64,000 nt of DNA, taken from contig OY764869.1 in the NCBI GenBank assembly GCA_963668585.1, positions 62,001 through 126,000 of the forward strand, written 5' to 3'. This DNA is from Bin87 sp963668585. GTDB lineage: Bacteria > Chloroflexota > Dehalococcoidia > Lucifugimonadales > UBA3495. Made by a program: the position numbers and the translations under genes. The notes below the pieces were generated by a model. That model ran no database searches, was not told where the DNA came from, and saw nothing but the letters and a program-made list of their open reading frames with translations. Within the stretch, counting starts at the first letter, position 1, and each line of letters opens with the position of its first letter. This document shows positions 40,946-50,082 of this stretch, one piece after another.

Positions 40946-41725
40946 ATGGGGCCTATGGGTATTGATTCGATATTTCCCGACGGACTGTCGCTGAACGACG
41001 CCGCGGCGCTGCTGACGCCGGTATTGGTGGTGCTGCTGGGCATGGCGGCCTACGCGGTTTTTGTGTTCAAGTTTTACCGGTTCGTGGCCGCCCGCGATAT
41101 GTTCGGGTTGGACCTTTCCAGAAACGACGCGGTGCGCGACGCCGTGTTTTGGGACCTCATATTCCTGGTTTGGTATTTGGTCAGATACGTCATCCTGTTC
41201 CCAGCGTTCGCCTTCTTCTGGTTCGCCGTGATGACGCTCATCCTGGTGTTCCTGTCGGAAGACCGGGAGTTGTCCCACGTCCTGCTGATCGCCATGGCAA
41301 CCGTCAGCGCCATCCGGGTCGCCGCCTATTACAACGAGGAACTTTCCCGCGATCTCGCCAAGATACTGCCGTTCGCCGTGCTGGGCGTCTTCATCATCGA
41401 CACGTCGTTCTTCAACATCCAGACGTCGCTGACAACATTGGAGCAGATCAACACCCACCGCGAGACCATCGTGTACTACCTGCTTTTCCTGGTGTGCCTG
41501 GAGTTCGCGCTGCGTTTTTTGTACGTGGTTTTGAAACTCCTCTTCGGTGGCCGACGCGAGGCGCCGGAGACGCAGACGCCCGCCGCGCCCCCGGCGCAGC
41601 AATCCGCGCAGCCCAACGGCCGCACCGGACCCGTGGCCGCATCCGATTCCAACGGTCAACGAACCCCCGCCGGTGTCCCGCCAGCGCCCGAACCCGAAGT
41701 GAACGCCGGCCCGCCGCCGGCCTAA
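40946..41725 (+). CDS. Hypothetical polytopic membrane protein
   Basis: A 259-residue protein with five or six hydrophobic segments: about 20-43, 67-102 (probably two helices), 112-128, 140-155 and 174-197. The cytoplasmic-looking connecting parts are rich in charged residues. It ends in a ~60-residue Pro/Ala/Gln-rich disordered tail. No family recognised. Its stop codon overlaps that of the convergent lipoprotein gene (the shared bases are CTAA). Confidence 0.7.
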   Translation: MGPMGIDSIFPDGLSLNDAAALLTPVLVVLLGMAAYAVFVFKFYRFVAARDMFGLDLSRNDAVRDAVFWDLIFLVWYLVRYVILFPAFAFFWFAVMTLILVFLSEDRELSHVLLIAMATVSAIRVAAYYNEELSRDLAKILPFAVLGVFIIDTSFFNIQTSLTTLEQINTHRETIVYYLLFLVCLEFALRFLYVVLKLLFGGRREAPETQTPAAPPAQQSAQPNGRTGPVAASDSNGQRTPAGVPPAPEPEVNAGPPPA

Positions 41726-42117
41726 TCACCCACGAAACGGGCCCACAAGCCCCCGTCGCTCCCCCTCTCGTACCACACGGTGACCGGCGTGCCCTGAATC
41801 TGGTGATCCTTCAGGTGGCCCACCGACACGCCCACCCAGCCATCTGAACTAAACTGCCAGCTTTGCCCTTCGCCGTCGGTGATCTGCAGAATGCTGAAGT
41901 AACGCGGGTTGGCGGGTTGGGCTTCCACCCGGTCGATGCGTCCCGTAACGTCCGGCAACTTGGGGTACAGGGAGTAGCCGTCGCCGTGGCTCGAACCGGC
42001 CGTTTCACCCTGGCCGCACCCGGCGACGACCACCAGCAATACCGCCGAAATCAGCAACGCTGCGATCGGCCGCCGGTCAATATCGCTTCCGGCGCGGCAG
42101 TTGAGCCTCACCGTCAT
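41722..42117 (-). CDS. Predicted small lipoprotein with a DUF-like beta domain
   Basis: A 131-residue protein. The start is the ATG at 42117, with AGGA 7 nt upstream, giving a basic n-region, a hydrophobic stretch and the lipobox V-A-G-C with Cys34. The mature part is a compact beta-rich domain (V-T-G-R-I-D-R-V-E, F-S-I-L-Q-I-T-D-G-E-G-Q-S-W-Q-F, T-P-V-T-V-W-Y-E-R) of the sort that forms a small barrel. Function unknown. It is divergent from ctaA, whose ATG lies 128 nt away. Confidence 0.7.
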   Translation of the reverse strand: MTVRLNCRAGSDIDRRPIAALLISAVLLVVVAGCGQGETAGSSHGDGYSLYPKLPDVTGRIDRVEAQPANPRYFSILQITDGEGQSWQFSSDGWVGVSVGHLKDHQIQGTPVTVWYERGSDGGLWARFVGD

Positions 42118-42245
42118 GGCAAATCCTGTCAAATGATGATGGGCCGTGAATTGTAGCAAATCGCCCCGGCGTGCTTTATCATTAAAACGGCGTCCGCCAT
42201 AAGGCGCGCCAACCACCCATAAAGCCCCGGCCAAGACGGACATAC

Positions 42246-43223
42246 ATGGCAGCGATTGGCATTACCGGACGACCCGACCGCACCCGCCGGCGTTTCACCT
42301 GGCTGCAGGGGTTGTCCACCGCGACGGCGGTCAGCGTTTTTCTGCTCGTCATAATCGGTGGAATCGTTCGCGTAACCGAATCCGGCCTGGGCTGCCCCGA
42401 CTGGCCGCTGTGCTACGGGAAGGTGCTGCCGCCGCTGGAATACACGGCGATCATCGAGTACACGCACCGCTTCGTCGCCTCGGTCATCGTGGGGCCGCTG
42501 GTGCTGGCTACTGCGGTGGTGGGATTGCTGAAATACCGCAACGACCGCTGGGTCTGGATACCCGCCGCCATTTCGGTCCCGCTGCTGATAGTGCAGGGTC
42601 TGCTGGGCGGCATAACCGTATTGACCCACCTGCCCGGCGAGATCGTGGCGTTGCACCTGGGCACGGCCGAAGCCCTACTCGCGGTGTGCATCCTGATCAT
42701 GATCGCATCGTACCGTACGCCCATCTCCCGAACCGCCGCGACCACCGGCAACGGCTATCATAGCTGGGCCATCGCCGGCGCGTTGGGCGTCTATGCCGTG
42801 ATCATATCAGGTTCGCTGGTAACGGCCATGGGAGCCACCGGGTCCTGCGTGACCTGGCCGCTCTGCCAGGGCCAAGGCACGGGCCAGGTGTTCCCGATGA
42901 ACCACCTCGCCGCCATCCACATGTTCCATCGCTACGTGGTACTGGTTCTGGGAATCCTGCTGCTCTACGCCGTATGGCGCTGCGCCGCCGGCCGGAACGG
43001 CGACGGCACGTTGCGATGGGTCTCATGGCTGACGCTGGTGGCGTTCATCGCCCAGATAATCGTCGGCGCGGCGACCATCTGGCTGGACTTCCAGCCTCAC
43101 TGGCGAGCGCTGCACCTGGCCGCCGCCACAGCCGTGTGGGCCGGCGCGGTGGGCATGGCCGTGGTGGCCTACCTCAACGCGAGAACAATCTGGGGCGACC
43201 GGGCACCGGCGCAGGCTGACTAG
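42246..43223 (+). CDS. ctaA: Haem A synthase (COX15/CtaA)
   Basis: A 325-residue membrane protein with eight helices in two related halves. It oxidises the C8 methyl of haem O to the formyl of haem A. The conserved pieces are G-G-I-V-R-V-T-E-S-G-L-G-C-P-D-W-P-L-C in loop 1 (both cysteines present), E-Y-T-H-R (His), H-L-G-T-A, a second cysteine pair C-V-T-W-P-L-C, H-M-F-H-R-Y and a final H-L-A-A-A. It is followed 1 nt later by ctaB. The oxidase subunits themselves are not in the window. Confidence 0.95.
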   Translation: MAAIGITGRPDRTRRRFTWLQGLSTATAVSVFLLVIIGGIVRVTESGLGCPDWPLCYGKVLPPLEYTAIIEYTHRFVASVIVGPLVLATAVVGLLKYRNDRWVWIPAAISVPLLIVQGLLGGITVLTHLPGEIVALHLGTAEALLAVCILIMIASYRTPISRTAATTGNGYHSWAIAGALGVYAVIISGSLVTAMGATGSCVTWPLCQGQGTGQVFPMNHLAAIHMFHRYVVLVLGILLLYAVWRCAAGRNGDGTLRWVSWLTLVAFIAQIIVGAATIWLDFQPHWRALHLAAATAVWAGAVGMAVVAYLNARTIWGDRAPAQAD

Positions 43224-43224
43224 A

Positions 43225-44202
43225 ATGGCCGAAAACGCGCCGCAACTCCACACTGACACCGAGGCCGCAGAAGCCGGCCCTGCTGTGATCGCCGCCGTGC
43301 CGGCGGTCCGGCAATCCTTCGGATCCATCGCCCGCGATTACGTCGCGCTGACCAAACCCAAAATCATTTCGCTGCTGCTGGTGACGGCGGCGGGCGGGAT
43401 GTTCCTGGCCGAGCAGGGACTGCCCTCGCTGACCATGTTGGCCTGGGTCTGGATCGGTGGCGCGCTGGCCTCCGGCGGAGCCAACGCCATCAACCAGCAC
43501 CTCGACCGCGACATCGACCGCGAGATGCGACGTACCCGCAGCCGTCCGGTGGCCGGCGAACGGGTTGCGCCCCGGTATGCGATGGCCTTCGGCGTTGGGT
43601 TGAACGTGGTGGCCTTCGCGCTGCTGGCAACCCTCGTGAACCCCCTGGCCGCCATCCTGACCCTGCTGGCCAGCCTCTTCTACGTCTTCGTCTATACCCT
43701 GTGGCTGAAACGCACCACGCCCAACAACATCGTCATCGGCGGCGCGGCGGGAGCGGTCCCGCCCATGGTCGGCTGGGTCGCGGTGACCGGAAGCCTGGAC
43801 CTGCCGGCGGTGTATCTATTCTGCATCGTGTTCTTCTGGACGCCGCCCCACTTCTGGGCGCTGTCCCTGCTGATCCAGACCGACTACGAACAGGCCGGCG
43901 TGCCCATGCTGCCGGTGGTGTCGTCCCGGGGACAGACCACGCTGCATGTGTTCCTCTATTCCATCGCGCTGCTGGGGCTCACGCTGATGTTCGCGCTGCT
44001 GCCGGACGTCGGGCTGATCTACCTCGCGTCCGCCGTCGTCCTCGGCATCCCATTCGTCTGGCTGGCGTGGCGCCTGTGGCGCGTGGACACGCGCGGCCGC
44101 GCCAAAGCGACCTATCTGTACTCGCTGGCCTACCTGGCGTTGCTGTTCGTAGCCATCATGGTGGACAGCGTGGTGCAGACGACTTTCAGCATAGCTGTCT
44201 GA
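43225..44202 (+). CDS. ctaB: Protoheme IX farnesyltransferase (CtaB/CyoE)
   Basis: A 325-residue UbiA-family prenyltransferase that makes haem O from haem B. The Asp-rich substrate motif is N-A-I-N-Q-H-L-D-R-D-I-D-R-E-M-R-R-T near residue 88, followed by R-S-R-P-V-A-G. The second motif, near residue 200 (F-F-W-T-P-P-H-F-W-A-L-S), is diagnostic. About nine helices. It starts 1 nt after the ctaA stop. The N-terminal ~30 residues are polar and Ala-rich and may be dispensable. Confidence 0.95.
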   Translation: MAENAPQLHTDTEAAEAGPAVIAAVPAVRQSFGSIARDYVALTKPKIISLLLVTAAGGMFLAEQGLPSLTMLAWVWIGGALASGGANAINQHLDRDIDREMRRTRSRPVAGERVAPRYAMAFGVGLNVVAFALLATLVNPLAAILTLLASLFYVFVYTLWLKRTTPNNIVIGGAAGAVPPMVGWVAVTGSLDLPAVYLFCIVFFWTPPHFWALSLLIQTDYEQAGVPMLPVVSSRGQTTLHVFLYSIALLGLTLMFALLPDVGLIYLASAVVLGIPFVWLAWRLWRVDTRGRAKATYLYSLAYLALLFVAIMVDSVVQTTFSIAV

Positions 44203-44407
44203 CGCACCCGCCGGGCTCGCCACATGGCGGGTCAACTCCGTTTAGAGTCCCGGATTGGACGCGATGCTGTCATGCGTACAGCGATGCCTTCCGGTACTCA
44301 TTCCGGCCAATTGATGTACCATACCCTCCGAGTTCCGGGGCCGGCCCGATACACCCGGGAGATGATAAAAGCCCCGGCGGAAGCACCATAATTTCGGAGA
44401 AGGTACC

Positions 44408-44728
44408 ATGCCCAAATATCTGTACCAGGCAAACTACACCTCATCGGGAATGCAGGGGCTGCTCAGAGAGGGCGGCACTTCGCGGCGGCAGGTCTTCGAC
44501 GGCATCGCCCGCGAACAGGGCGGGACGTTGGAGTCGTTCTACTACGCGTTCGGCGGCGCGGACCTGTACATGGTCTTCGACCTCCCCGACGCAACCACGG
44601 CGGCGGCAATATCCCTGGTCATCACCGCCGGCGGCGCCCTCAGCCTCAGCACCGTGCAGTTGATCACGCCGGAGGAAATCGACGCCGCAGTCGCCAAGAG
44701 CGTCAACTACCGCCCGCCGGGAGCCTAG
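44408..44728 (+). CDS. GYD domain protein
   Basis: A 106-residue ferredoxin-like fold protein: Y-L-Y-Q-A-N-Y-T-S-S-G-M-Q-G-L at the start, then G-G-T-L-E-S-F-Y-Y-A-F-G-G-A-D-L-Y-M-V-F-D-L-P-D, which carries the family's G-x-x-D/Y core (usually written G-E-Y-D). Such proteins are small dimeric alpha/beta modules of uncertain function. GGAGAAGG lies 4 nt before the ATG. It appears to be a single-gene transcript. Confidence 0.85.
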   Translation: MPKYLYQANYTSSGMQGLLREGGTSRRQVFDGIAREQGGTLESFYYAFGGADLYMVFDLPDATTAAAISLVITAGGALSLSTVQLITPEEIDAAVAKSVNYRPPGA

Positions 44729-44975
44729 CTAGCCGCACAACTCACCACTTCGTCGCAACGTGCCCAACTAATGCTGCTGCCAGGTTTCAACTTCGTAGAT
44801 ACCGCTGTGCCTATTCGTCAATGTGAGCAGCGGTTAACTATCTTAGTTCACTAACATCGTGCGCTCGACCAACTTCGGGTCGAAGTTGGGACAGAATTTT
44901 GACTCTCGACCTCGCCTGTACTGACGAACACAGCCGCCGCAGAAAGCAGCGGCCGGATTCAAGGAGCGCCCGTGG

Positions 44976-46250
44976 TTACTCTTCAACCAGGAGTGACATT
45001 AAATTCCCAGCAGCAGCTTTTATCGCCGGCGTTTGAGTTCTGATTCTTCCCTCAGACACCAAGTTGCCCTTCCATATATCAGCGGACCTGTCCCAATCGA
45101 CGTGCCGGAGGGGCTCCAATCGTACCCGTAGTTGCTCCTCAAGTTGGCCTTGGTCTATAACCCCGTTGGTAGCGTCCTTGAGCACTTCGTACGAGACCAC
45201 ACCCAGAGCGTTCAAAAACGCTGCGGCCATTGAAACACTCTTTTTCTCACGTATTTCCTTGGTCCGAGCTAATACCTCCGCTGCCTCAGCGCCACCGGGC
45301 TGCGGAAGTTCAGAAAGTGCTTTCCAATCGTCGATGATTTCCGTCATCACGTTGAGAAACGCGGCCCGTGATTTCACCCAGCGCTCGTACGATTCAGGGA
45401 TGGCTATCGTGTTTACCGCGCTGGATGCGAATGCTTGCTCTGACACCGTAGGACTGCCCGTCAAACTGGCCTTGACGAACTGGCGAATCTGGTTCACCAG
45501 GAAAACGAACGGGGAGTTCACACTCAACGTGGACGACGTAGCGTCGATGCGCCCTTGTAACAGTTTTGCCCGTTCGCCCAGCTCCATGACGGCACGGTTT
45601 GCTGGCTGACGTGTGTCGAATACCGCCAAGAGCGAGGATGGCAACGGTTTGGTCTTCCCCGCATCAGCAAAGTCCTGATGCGTCTGATTGAGGTCGTTCT
45701 CGACCGTCATCATGAACGGTACACCTGTGCGCATGAAACTGTCGCCTTCAGGGGTCCCCCTCAATGCGTCCACGACTTGGCCAATGGCCAAATAGCGGTG
45801 CTGACCATCCGTAATGTGCACCGATGCTTCGTCTGGGAAAACGGCGTACCCAGTCGTTGGAGTGTAATCCCCTTCGGGAACCATAATCTCTACGCTGCCG
45901 GTCGAATTCAGAGTAACCGGAGGGATGATGTAGCGGTCCTGATTCTCGATGGCGTTCAACAAGTACGACTTAATAGAGCGTACATGTTCACTCGCCACCG
46001 GGCGATTGCGGGTATTCAAGGCCTTGGCTGCGGCGCTCCCCTTGGTAGAAGCGTTGTGCTGCAGAACACGCGTCAAGACCCTAACCGGCAACACGCCGCT
46101 GAGCATCGTCCGGTCTCCTTGGTCAAATACGCGCACCGGTACTATCTCCCTGTTGGTCTCCGCCGCTACGGCGGCAGCCCGGGCACGAGCGTCATCGGAC
46201 GTTCCAGGGACAATCGTCAGGGTAGCTTCGGCTTTCGAGGTCAGTGTCAT
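44976..46250 (-). CDS. DndB-like DGQHR-domain protein
   Basis: A 424-residue protein with the diagnostic I-T-D-G-Q-H-R-Y-L-A near residue 150, preceded by P-V-A-S-E-H-V-R-S-I-K-S-Y-L. The DGQHR motif is shared by DndB (regulator of phosphorothioate DNA modification) and related ParB/sulfiredoxin-like proteins of defence and modification islands. No dndA or dndC-E lies nearby, so this is an orphan. AAGGAGG lies 8 nt before the ATG. The promoter has TTGACT, a 17-nt spacer and TATTGT, and an AAACGTGCGTTT site overlaps the -35. The gene lies in an AT-richer accessory segment. Confidence 0.85.
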   Translation of the reverse strand: MTLTSKAEATLTIVPGTSDDARARAAAVAAETNREIVPVRVFDQGDRTMLSGVLPVRVLTRVLQHNASTKGSAAAKALNTRNRPVASEHVRSIKSYLLNAIENQDRYIIPPVTLNSTGSVEIMVPEGDYTPTTGYAVFPDEASVHITDGQHRYLAIGQVVDALRGTPEGDSFMRTGVPFMMTVENDLNQTHQDFADAGKTKPLPSSLLAVFDTRQPANRAVMELGERAKLLQGRIDATSSTLSVNSPFVFLVNQIRQFVKASLTGSPTVSEQAFASSAVNTIAIPESYERWVKSRAAFLNVMTEIIDDWKALSELPQPGGAEAAEVLARTKEIREKKSVSMAAAFLNALGVVSYEVLKDATNGVIDQGQLEEQLRVRLEPLRHVDWDRSADIWKGNLVSEGRIRTQTPAIKAAAGNLMSLLVEE

Positions 46251-46787
46251 TGCGACACCTCCTTAGCAAGATGAGGCTATCATACAATACAACGCGCTAA
46301 TATTCAAGTCAAACGTGCGTTTCAGCACGTTGAACGTGCTAATTATCCAGTGGAGACGCAGTATCTACTGCATTGTTGTAGTGCATGAGACTTGGCGATC
46401 TGGTCATCCAACTTTGTGGTGTTCCTTTCGTAGATCGATAAGCGCCTTTCAACAGACCACCGCCTCTGATATCGCGAGGCGGTCTGACGCGCATGTAGCT
46501 TGTTGACGCAAAATCGGTTTCCAAACCCGACCGTTCCCGAATTTTGCAATCTTGAGAATCCCGAGGGCAATGCACGACAATTCCGTGGGGGTAAGAGGTA
46601 AGGTTTTCTGCTCATCCCAAGCCGGTCACAGAACTTCATCCAAAAACCAACCCCATCCATCCTGTTCATCGATGTAAAACCGACCCCAAAATGACAGCCC
46701 ACGCCCCGTATGCTATCGTAGATTGCCCGTCCAACCGATGATGTTGCGGCGGCCCAAACCACAGAAAACCAACCAGGAAGGTGTTTT
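46251..46787. other. Intergenic regulatory region of the accessory island
   Basis: No gene. It carries the promoter and two inverted repeats of the DndB-like gene (46284-46340). The rest is AT-richer and includes a CATCCTGTTCATCGATGTAA stretch near 46662 that recurs near 50615. The TPP-enzyme gene's AGGAAGG ribosome site ends the region. Confidence 0.6.
46284..46340 (-). promoter_or_regulatory. Promoter and operator of the DndB-like gene
   Basis: On the minus strand the -35 TTGACT (46312-46307) and -10 TATTGT (46289-46284) are 17 nt apart. AAACGTGCGTTT (46311-46322) overlaps the -35, and a perfect inverted repeat, AGCACGTT-G-AACGTGCT (46324-46340), lies just upstream. The first site recurs exactly at 50272-50283. 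A dimeric repressor or activator binding here is the simplest reading. Confidence 0.65.
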
Positions 46788-48398
46788 ATGCCCACGATGA
46801 CCGGCGGCCAGGCTCTGATGCGTTCGTTGTACCTTGAAGGCGTCCGCGTGATTTTCGGACTCCCCGGCGTTCAGCTTTACCACGCGCTTGATGCGCTCAA
46901 CGACGTGCCCGGCATCCGCTTCATCACCACCCGCCACGAGCAGGCCACCACCTACATGGCCGACGGCTACGCCCGCGCCAGCGGCGAAATCGGCACCGCC
47001 TTCATGGTCCCTGGACCCGGACTGCTCAACGCCTCCGCCGGACTCAGCACCGCCTACTCCGCGTCGTCCCCCGTCCTCGTCGTCTGCGGCCAGATCGAGC
47101 GCGACCTCATCGGCGTCGATCGCGGAATGCTCCACGAGGTCAACGACCAGCAGGACGCCATACGTCCCGTCACCAAGTACGTCCGCCGCATCATGGCCAC
47201 CGAGGAAGCCCCCGAGGCCGTCCACGAAGCCTTCCGCCAACTCAAGACCGGACGCCCCCGTCCCGTCGAGGTCGAGATGCCGCCCGAAACCATGGCCGAC
47301 CCTGGCGACGTCAACCTGATCGAGGCCGAGGGATACCCGCGCCAGGCGGCGCCCGACGAGCAGGTCGCTGAGGCCGCCCGCATCCTGGCCGGCGCGCGCC
47401 GTCCGCTGATCTGGGCCGGCGGCGGCGTCATCTCCTCCGAGGGCTCGGAGCCGTTGGTGCGCCTGGCCGAGCGATTGCAGGCCCCCGTCATCACCACCGC
47501 CGAGGGCAAGGGCGCCATCTCCGACCGGCACCCGCTGGCCCTGGGCGCGCTGCGTCTGCGCAACGACCCCGTGGCCAAGACCGAACCCAACTTCGACGTT
47601 ATTCTCGCCGTGGGAACCCGCCTCGCCTTCCCCGCCTGGCTGGACGGCCAGCGCGTCGTCCAGATCGACATCGACTCCGAGGAACTCGGCCGCAACTACG
47701 AGAACACCTACGGCGTGGCCGGCGATGCGCGCACCGTCATGGCGCAGGTGGACGCAAAGCTCGCCGAGTCCATCGCCCCTGGCTCCCGCCCGTCTTTCGC
47801 CGCCGAGACCGCCGCCCTGAGAGATCAGCGCAGGGAGTCAGCGTTGCGTCCCGAGCCCCAGGAATCCCTGCTGGCCGCCGTGCGCTCCGCGTCGCCGGAA
47901 GACACCATCCTGGTGTCCGGCATGACCCAGCTGGGCTACTACGCTCGCGCCTTCTGGCCCACCTATGAGCCGCGCACCTTCATCACGTCCAGCTACTCCG
48001 GCAACCTGGGCTATGCCTACCCCACCGCGCTGGGAGCCAAGGTCGCCCAGCCCGACCGGCCGGTGGTGGCGCTGTGCGGTGACGGCGGATTCCTGTTCAA
48101 CTCGCAGGAGATGGCCACGGCGGTGCAGCATGGCATCAACGCCATCGCGGTGGTGTTCAACGACAACGCCTACGGCAACGTCATGCGCGACCAGGTCAAC
48201 CGCTTCGACGGACGCGTCGTCGGCGCCGAACTGCACAACCCCGACTTCGTCAAGCTGGCCGAAGCCTACGGAATGAAGGGCATCCGCGCCGAGGGCCCGG
48301 AGGCGTTGGAGTCAACGCTGAAGGATGCGATTGCGGCGGATGCGCCGGCACTGATTGAGGTGCCGGTGAGCATGATGCCGACGCCGTTTGAGGGGTAG
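46788..48398 (+). CDS. Thiamine-diphosphate-dependent enzyme (acetolactate-synthase-like)
   Basis: A 536-residue POX/AHAS-type enzyme. The catalytic Glu lies in T-R-H-E-Q-A-T-T-Y-M near residue 48, the ThDP motif G-D-G-G-F-L-F-N near 426 is followed 24 residues later by N-D-N-A-Y, and the middle domain is complete. GC content and codon use are typical of the host, not of the flanking accessory genes. Possible substrates are 2-oxo acids, oxalyl-CoA or benzoylformate; nothing here decides. It lies on the plus strand between two accessory minus-strand units, as if these had been inserted around it. Confidence 0.88.
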   Translation: MPTMTGGQALMRSLYLEGVRVIFGLPGVQLYHALDALNDVPGIRFITTRHEQATTYMADGYARASGEIGTAFMVPGPGLLNASAGLSTAYSASSPVLVVCGQIERDLIGVDRGMLHEVNDQQDAIRPVTKYVRRIMATEEAPEAVHEAFRQLKTGRPRPVEVEMPPETMADPGDVNLIEAEGYPRQAAPDEQVAEAARILAGARRPLIWAGGGVISSEGSEPLVRLAERLQAPVITTAEGKGAISDRHPLALGALRLRNDPVAKTEPNFDVILAVGTRLAFPAWLDGQRVVQIDIDSEELGRNYENTYGVAGDARTVMAQVDAKLAESIAPGSRPSFAAETAALRDQRRESALRPEPQESLLAAVRSASPEDTILVSGMTQLGYYARAFWPTYEPRTFITSSYSGNLGYAYPTALGAKVAQPDRPVVALCGDGGFLFNSQEMATAVQHGINAIAVVFNDNAYGNVMRDQVNRFDGRVVGAELHNPDFVKLAEAYGMKGIRAEGPEALESTLKDAIAADAPALIEVPVSMMPTPFEG

Positions 48399-48442
48399 GC
48401 GGAGATGTCCCTTGAGAGAGCACAGAAGCGTCTGGGGTTGAT

Positions 48443-49069
48443 TCAAGAGGCAGATTCGGTCGTATTTTTTGCTTCCACAAGTTCGTCTATCAATTCATCG
48501 AATACTCTGTCCGCACCCCAAGCTTGTGCTGAGGCGTATGCGAACAACCGCCTCTGCGAGGGAGTTAGTTGTTGCGAAGATTTGTAGCCTAAATCATGTT
48601 CAGCTTCAGACCACGCGTACTGGAACAGTGTCTTAATTTGAAGCTCAAAAAACGGCGGGACATCATTCAGGTCAACCGTCGGCGGCACGATGTTGTTAGG
48701 TAATGCCAAAACCCAATGTTCTCCAAAATATCCGAATGATGCGGGATCAGGTTCGATGGTTTTATGTTCGGCTTCCCGAAAATATGGGACTACCGCTTTC
48801 TCCACTTCGGGTATGTCCCTGAGGTACAAAACTAAAATGCGCGCGCCTATTTGATCTTGGATTTGTGATAGTGGGGCTTCATAGATCGGCCAACCTTCTG
48901 CATCCAATTTCTCGGCCTTTCGTGCAAAACTATCCGGGGTTTTCACTCTACAAGAGATCCGATCTATATGCGCAATGCCGTCGCAGATTTCTGACAAAGA
49001 GCATTCGAGTGCTTGTCCGACGGGAGAAAGCAAATCGTATCTGGCCTCGTAACTCCACGGTTGGGTCAT
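48443..49069 (-). CDS. RelA/SpoT-domain protein (alarmone-synthetase-like, possible toxSAS or defence effector)
   Basis: A 208-residue protein of the size of small alarmone synthetases. Visible motifs are C-R-V-K-T-P-D-S-F (basic S/R-V-K-S-P-like start, near residue 40), Q-D-Q-I-G-A-R-I-L (D-x-x-G-x-R, near 71), F-G-Y-F-G-E-H-W (Y-x-x-x-H, near 112), and F-E-L-Q-I-K-T-L-F-Q-Y-A-W-S-E-A-E-H-D-L near 141. All classical synthetase boxes are recognisable. It would make (p)ppGpp/ppApp or pyrophosphorylate tRNA. Its start overlaps the end of the upstream partner by 4 nt. AT-richer than the host genes. Confidence 0.85.
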   Translation of the reverse strand: MTQPWSYEARYDLLSPVGQALECSLSEICDGIAHIDRISCRVKTPDSFARKAEKLDAEGWPIYEAPLSQIQDQIGARILVLYLRDIPEVEKAVVPYFREAEHKTIEPDPASFGYFGEHWVLALPNNIVPPTVDLNDVPPFFELQIKTLFQYAWSEAEHDLGYKSSQQLTPSQRRLFAYASAQAWGADRVFDELIDELVEAKNTTESAS

Positions 49070-50082
49070 TTTGCTCTCCTGATGCGCCTATCTAGGATTT
49101 TGCCTTCTGTTGTAAAACGCACGCGCCCATCGTCGCTAACGATCTCTTCTTGGAAAACATCTGAGAAATCACCATTGACGGCTGTCAGAGTGGCCCCGTT
49201 ATCAAGTTCCACTGTTTGATAACGTACGTATTTGTCGTATTCGTCTACGCTGAAAGTAAACACATCTACAGAAGATTCGGGTCTCGACAGGCGACTTGTG
49301 ATCGCTTGCACGGCAGGCACCGTAAGTGGCAGGGTCTGTAGAATGTCGTCAGCGGATCGTGTCATACCGTCAAAACCCCTGATGATGGTAGATGCTGCGA
49401 GTAATTCCTGCTTGAGTTCAAAGTCCGCCTCATTTTTTATGGCTTCGTCCACCGCTTTGGCGACAAACTTCGTTCCGCTAGCATCAGTTGTGAGGAGCTC
49501 TGAATCTAGGAATTTTCGCACCCAGTATTCGGCCGGTTTCCCGGTGGCCCTCATCTGGCCATCCATAGCGCGCCCATCCGGAAAGTCCGCCGACGTGTGC
49601 TCGGTTTTGAACACGGCACTTTTGTACGCGGAGGCGTTCTTCAAAAAAACCTGCTCGATGAAATTTAGGGACAACACCTGTCCTGTTTCTTGAGCGAGTA
49701 TTCCAGATTCTGCGGGGAAACGAGAAACGACTAACTGGTGGTTACCATCGTCATCAGTACCACATAACAAAAACAACAGAGCCGACCCAGACTGTTGCGG
49801 GGTGACCGATTGTAGTCGCCTAGCAATTTGCTCCCCGTTTTGATTTGACTCGTTTCGCAGAAATTCCATGAGGATGCGCCGACACTCATTGTTCTGAGCA
49901 CGGAGAGTGTCTTGATTGAAAACCAAGTCGATATCGCATTCGATTCTTGCACGTTCGAAAATGTCCCGGAGCATATCCAGCAAACGGCCGGGTTGGATCC
50001 CCGACACCTGTTTGATCGGGTCGCTGGCGTTTGTATTAGACATGGGATGGACGAGAGCGCTGTATGTGTGTGTCAATTGCAT
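49066..50082 (-). CDS. Unknown 338-residue protein co-encoded with the RelA/SpoT-domain protein
   Basis: A soluble alpha/beta protein. It contains S-G-S-A-L-L-F-L-L-C-G and V-V-S-R-F-P near residues 100-120, G-R-A-M-D-G-Q-M-R near 170, and a C-terminal V-R-Y-Q-T-V-E-L-D-N-G-A-T-L-T stretch followed by R-V-R-F-T-T-E-G. The overall layout faintly recalls nucleoid-associated NdpA/YejK proteins, but I would not assign it. I use the ATG at 50082 (AGGTG about 10 nt upstream); another ATG at 50043 is possible. It overlaps the RelA/SpoT gene (ATGA). Probably antitoxin, sensor or regulator of that enzyme. Confidence 0.6.
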   Translation of the reverse strand: MQLTHTYSALVHPMSNTNASDPIKQVSGIQPGRLLDMLRDIFERARIECDIDLVFNQDTLRAQNNECRRILMEFLRNESNQNGEQIARRLQSVTPQQSGSALLFLLCGTDDDGNHQLVVSRFPAESGILAQETGQVLSLNFIEQVFLKNASAYKSAVFKTEHTSADFPDGRAMDGQMRATGKPAEYWVRKFLDSELLTTDASGTKFVAKAVDEAIKNEADFELKQELLAASTIIRGFDGMTRSADDILQTLPLTVPAVQAITSRLSRPESSVDVFTFSVDEYDKYVRYQTVELDNGATLTAVNGDFSDVFQEEIVSDDGRVRFTTEGKILDRRIRRAK

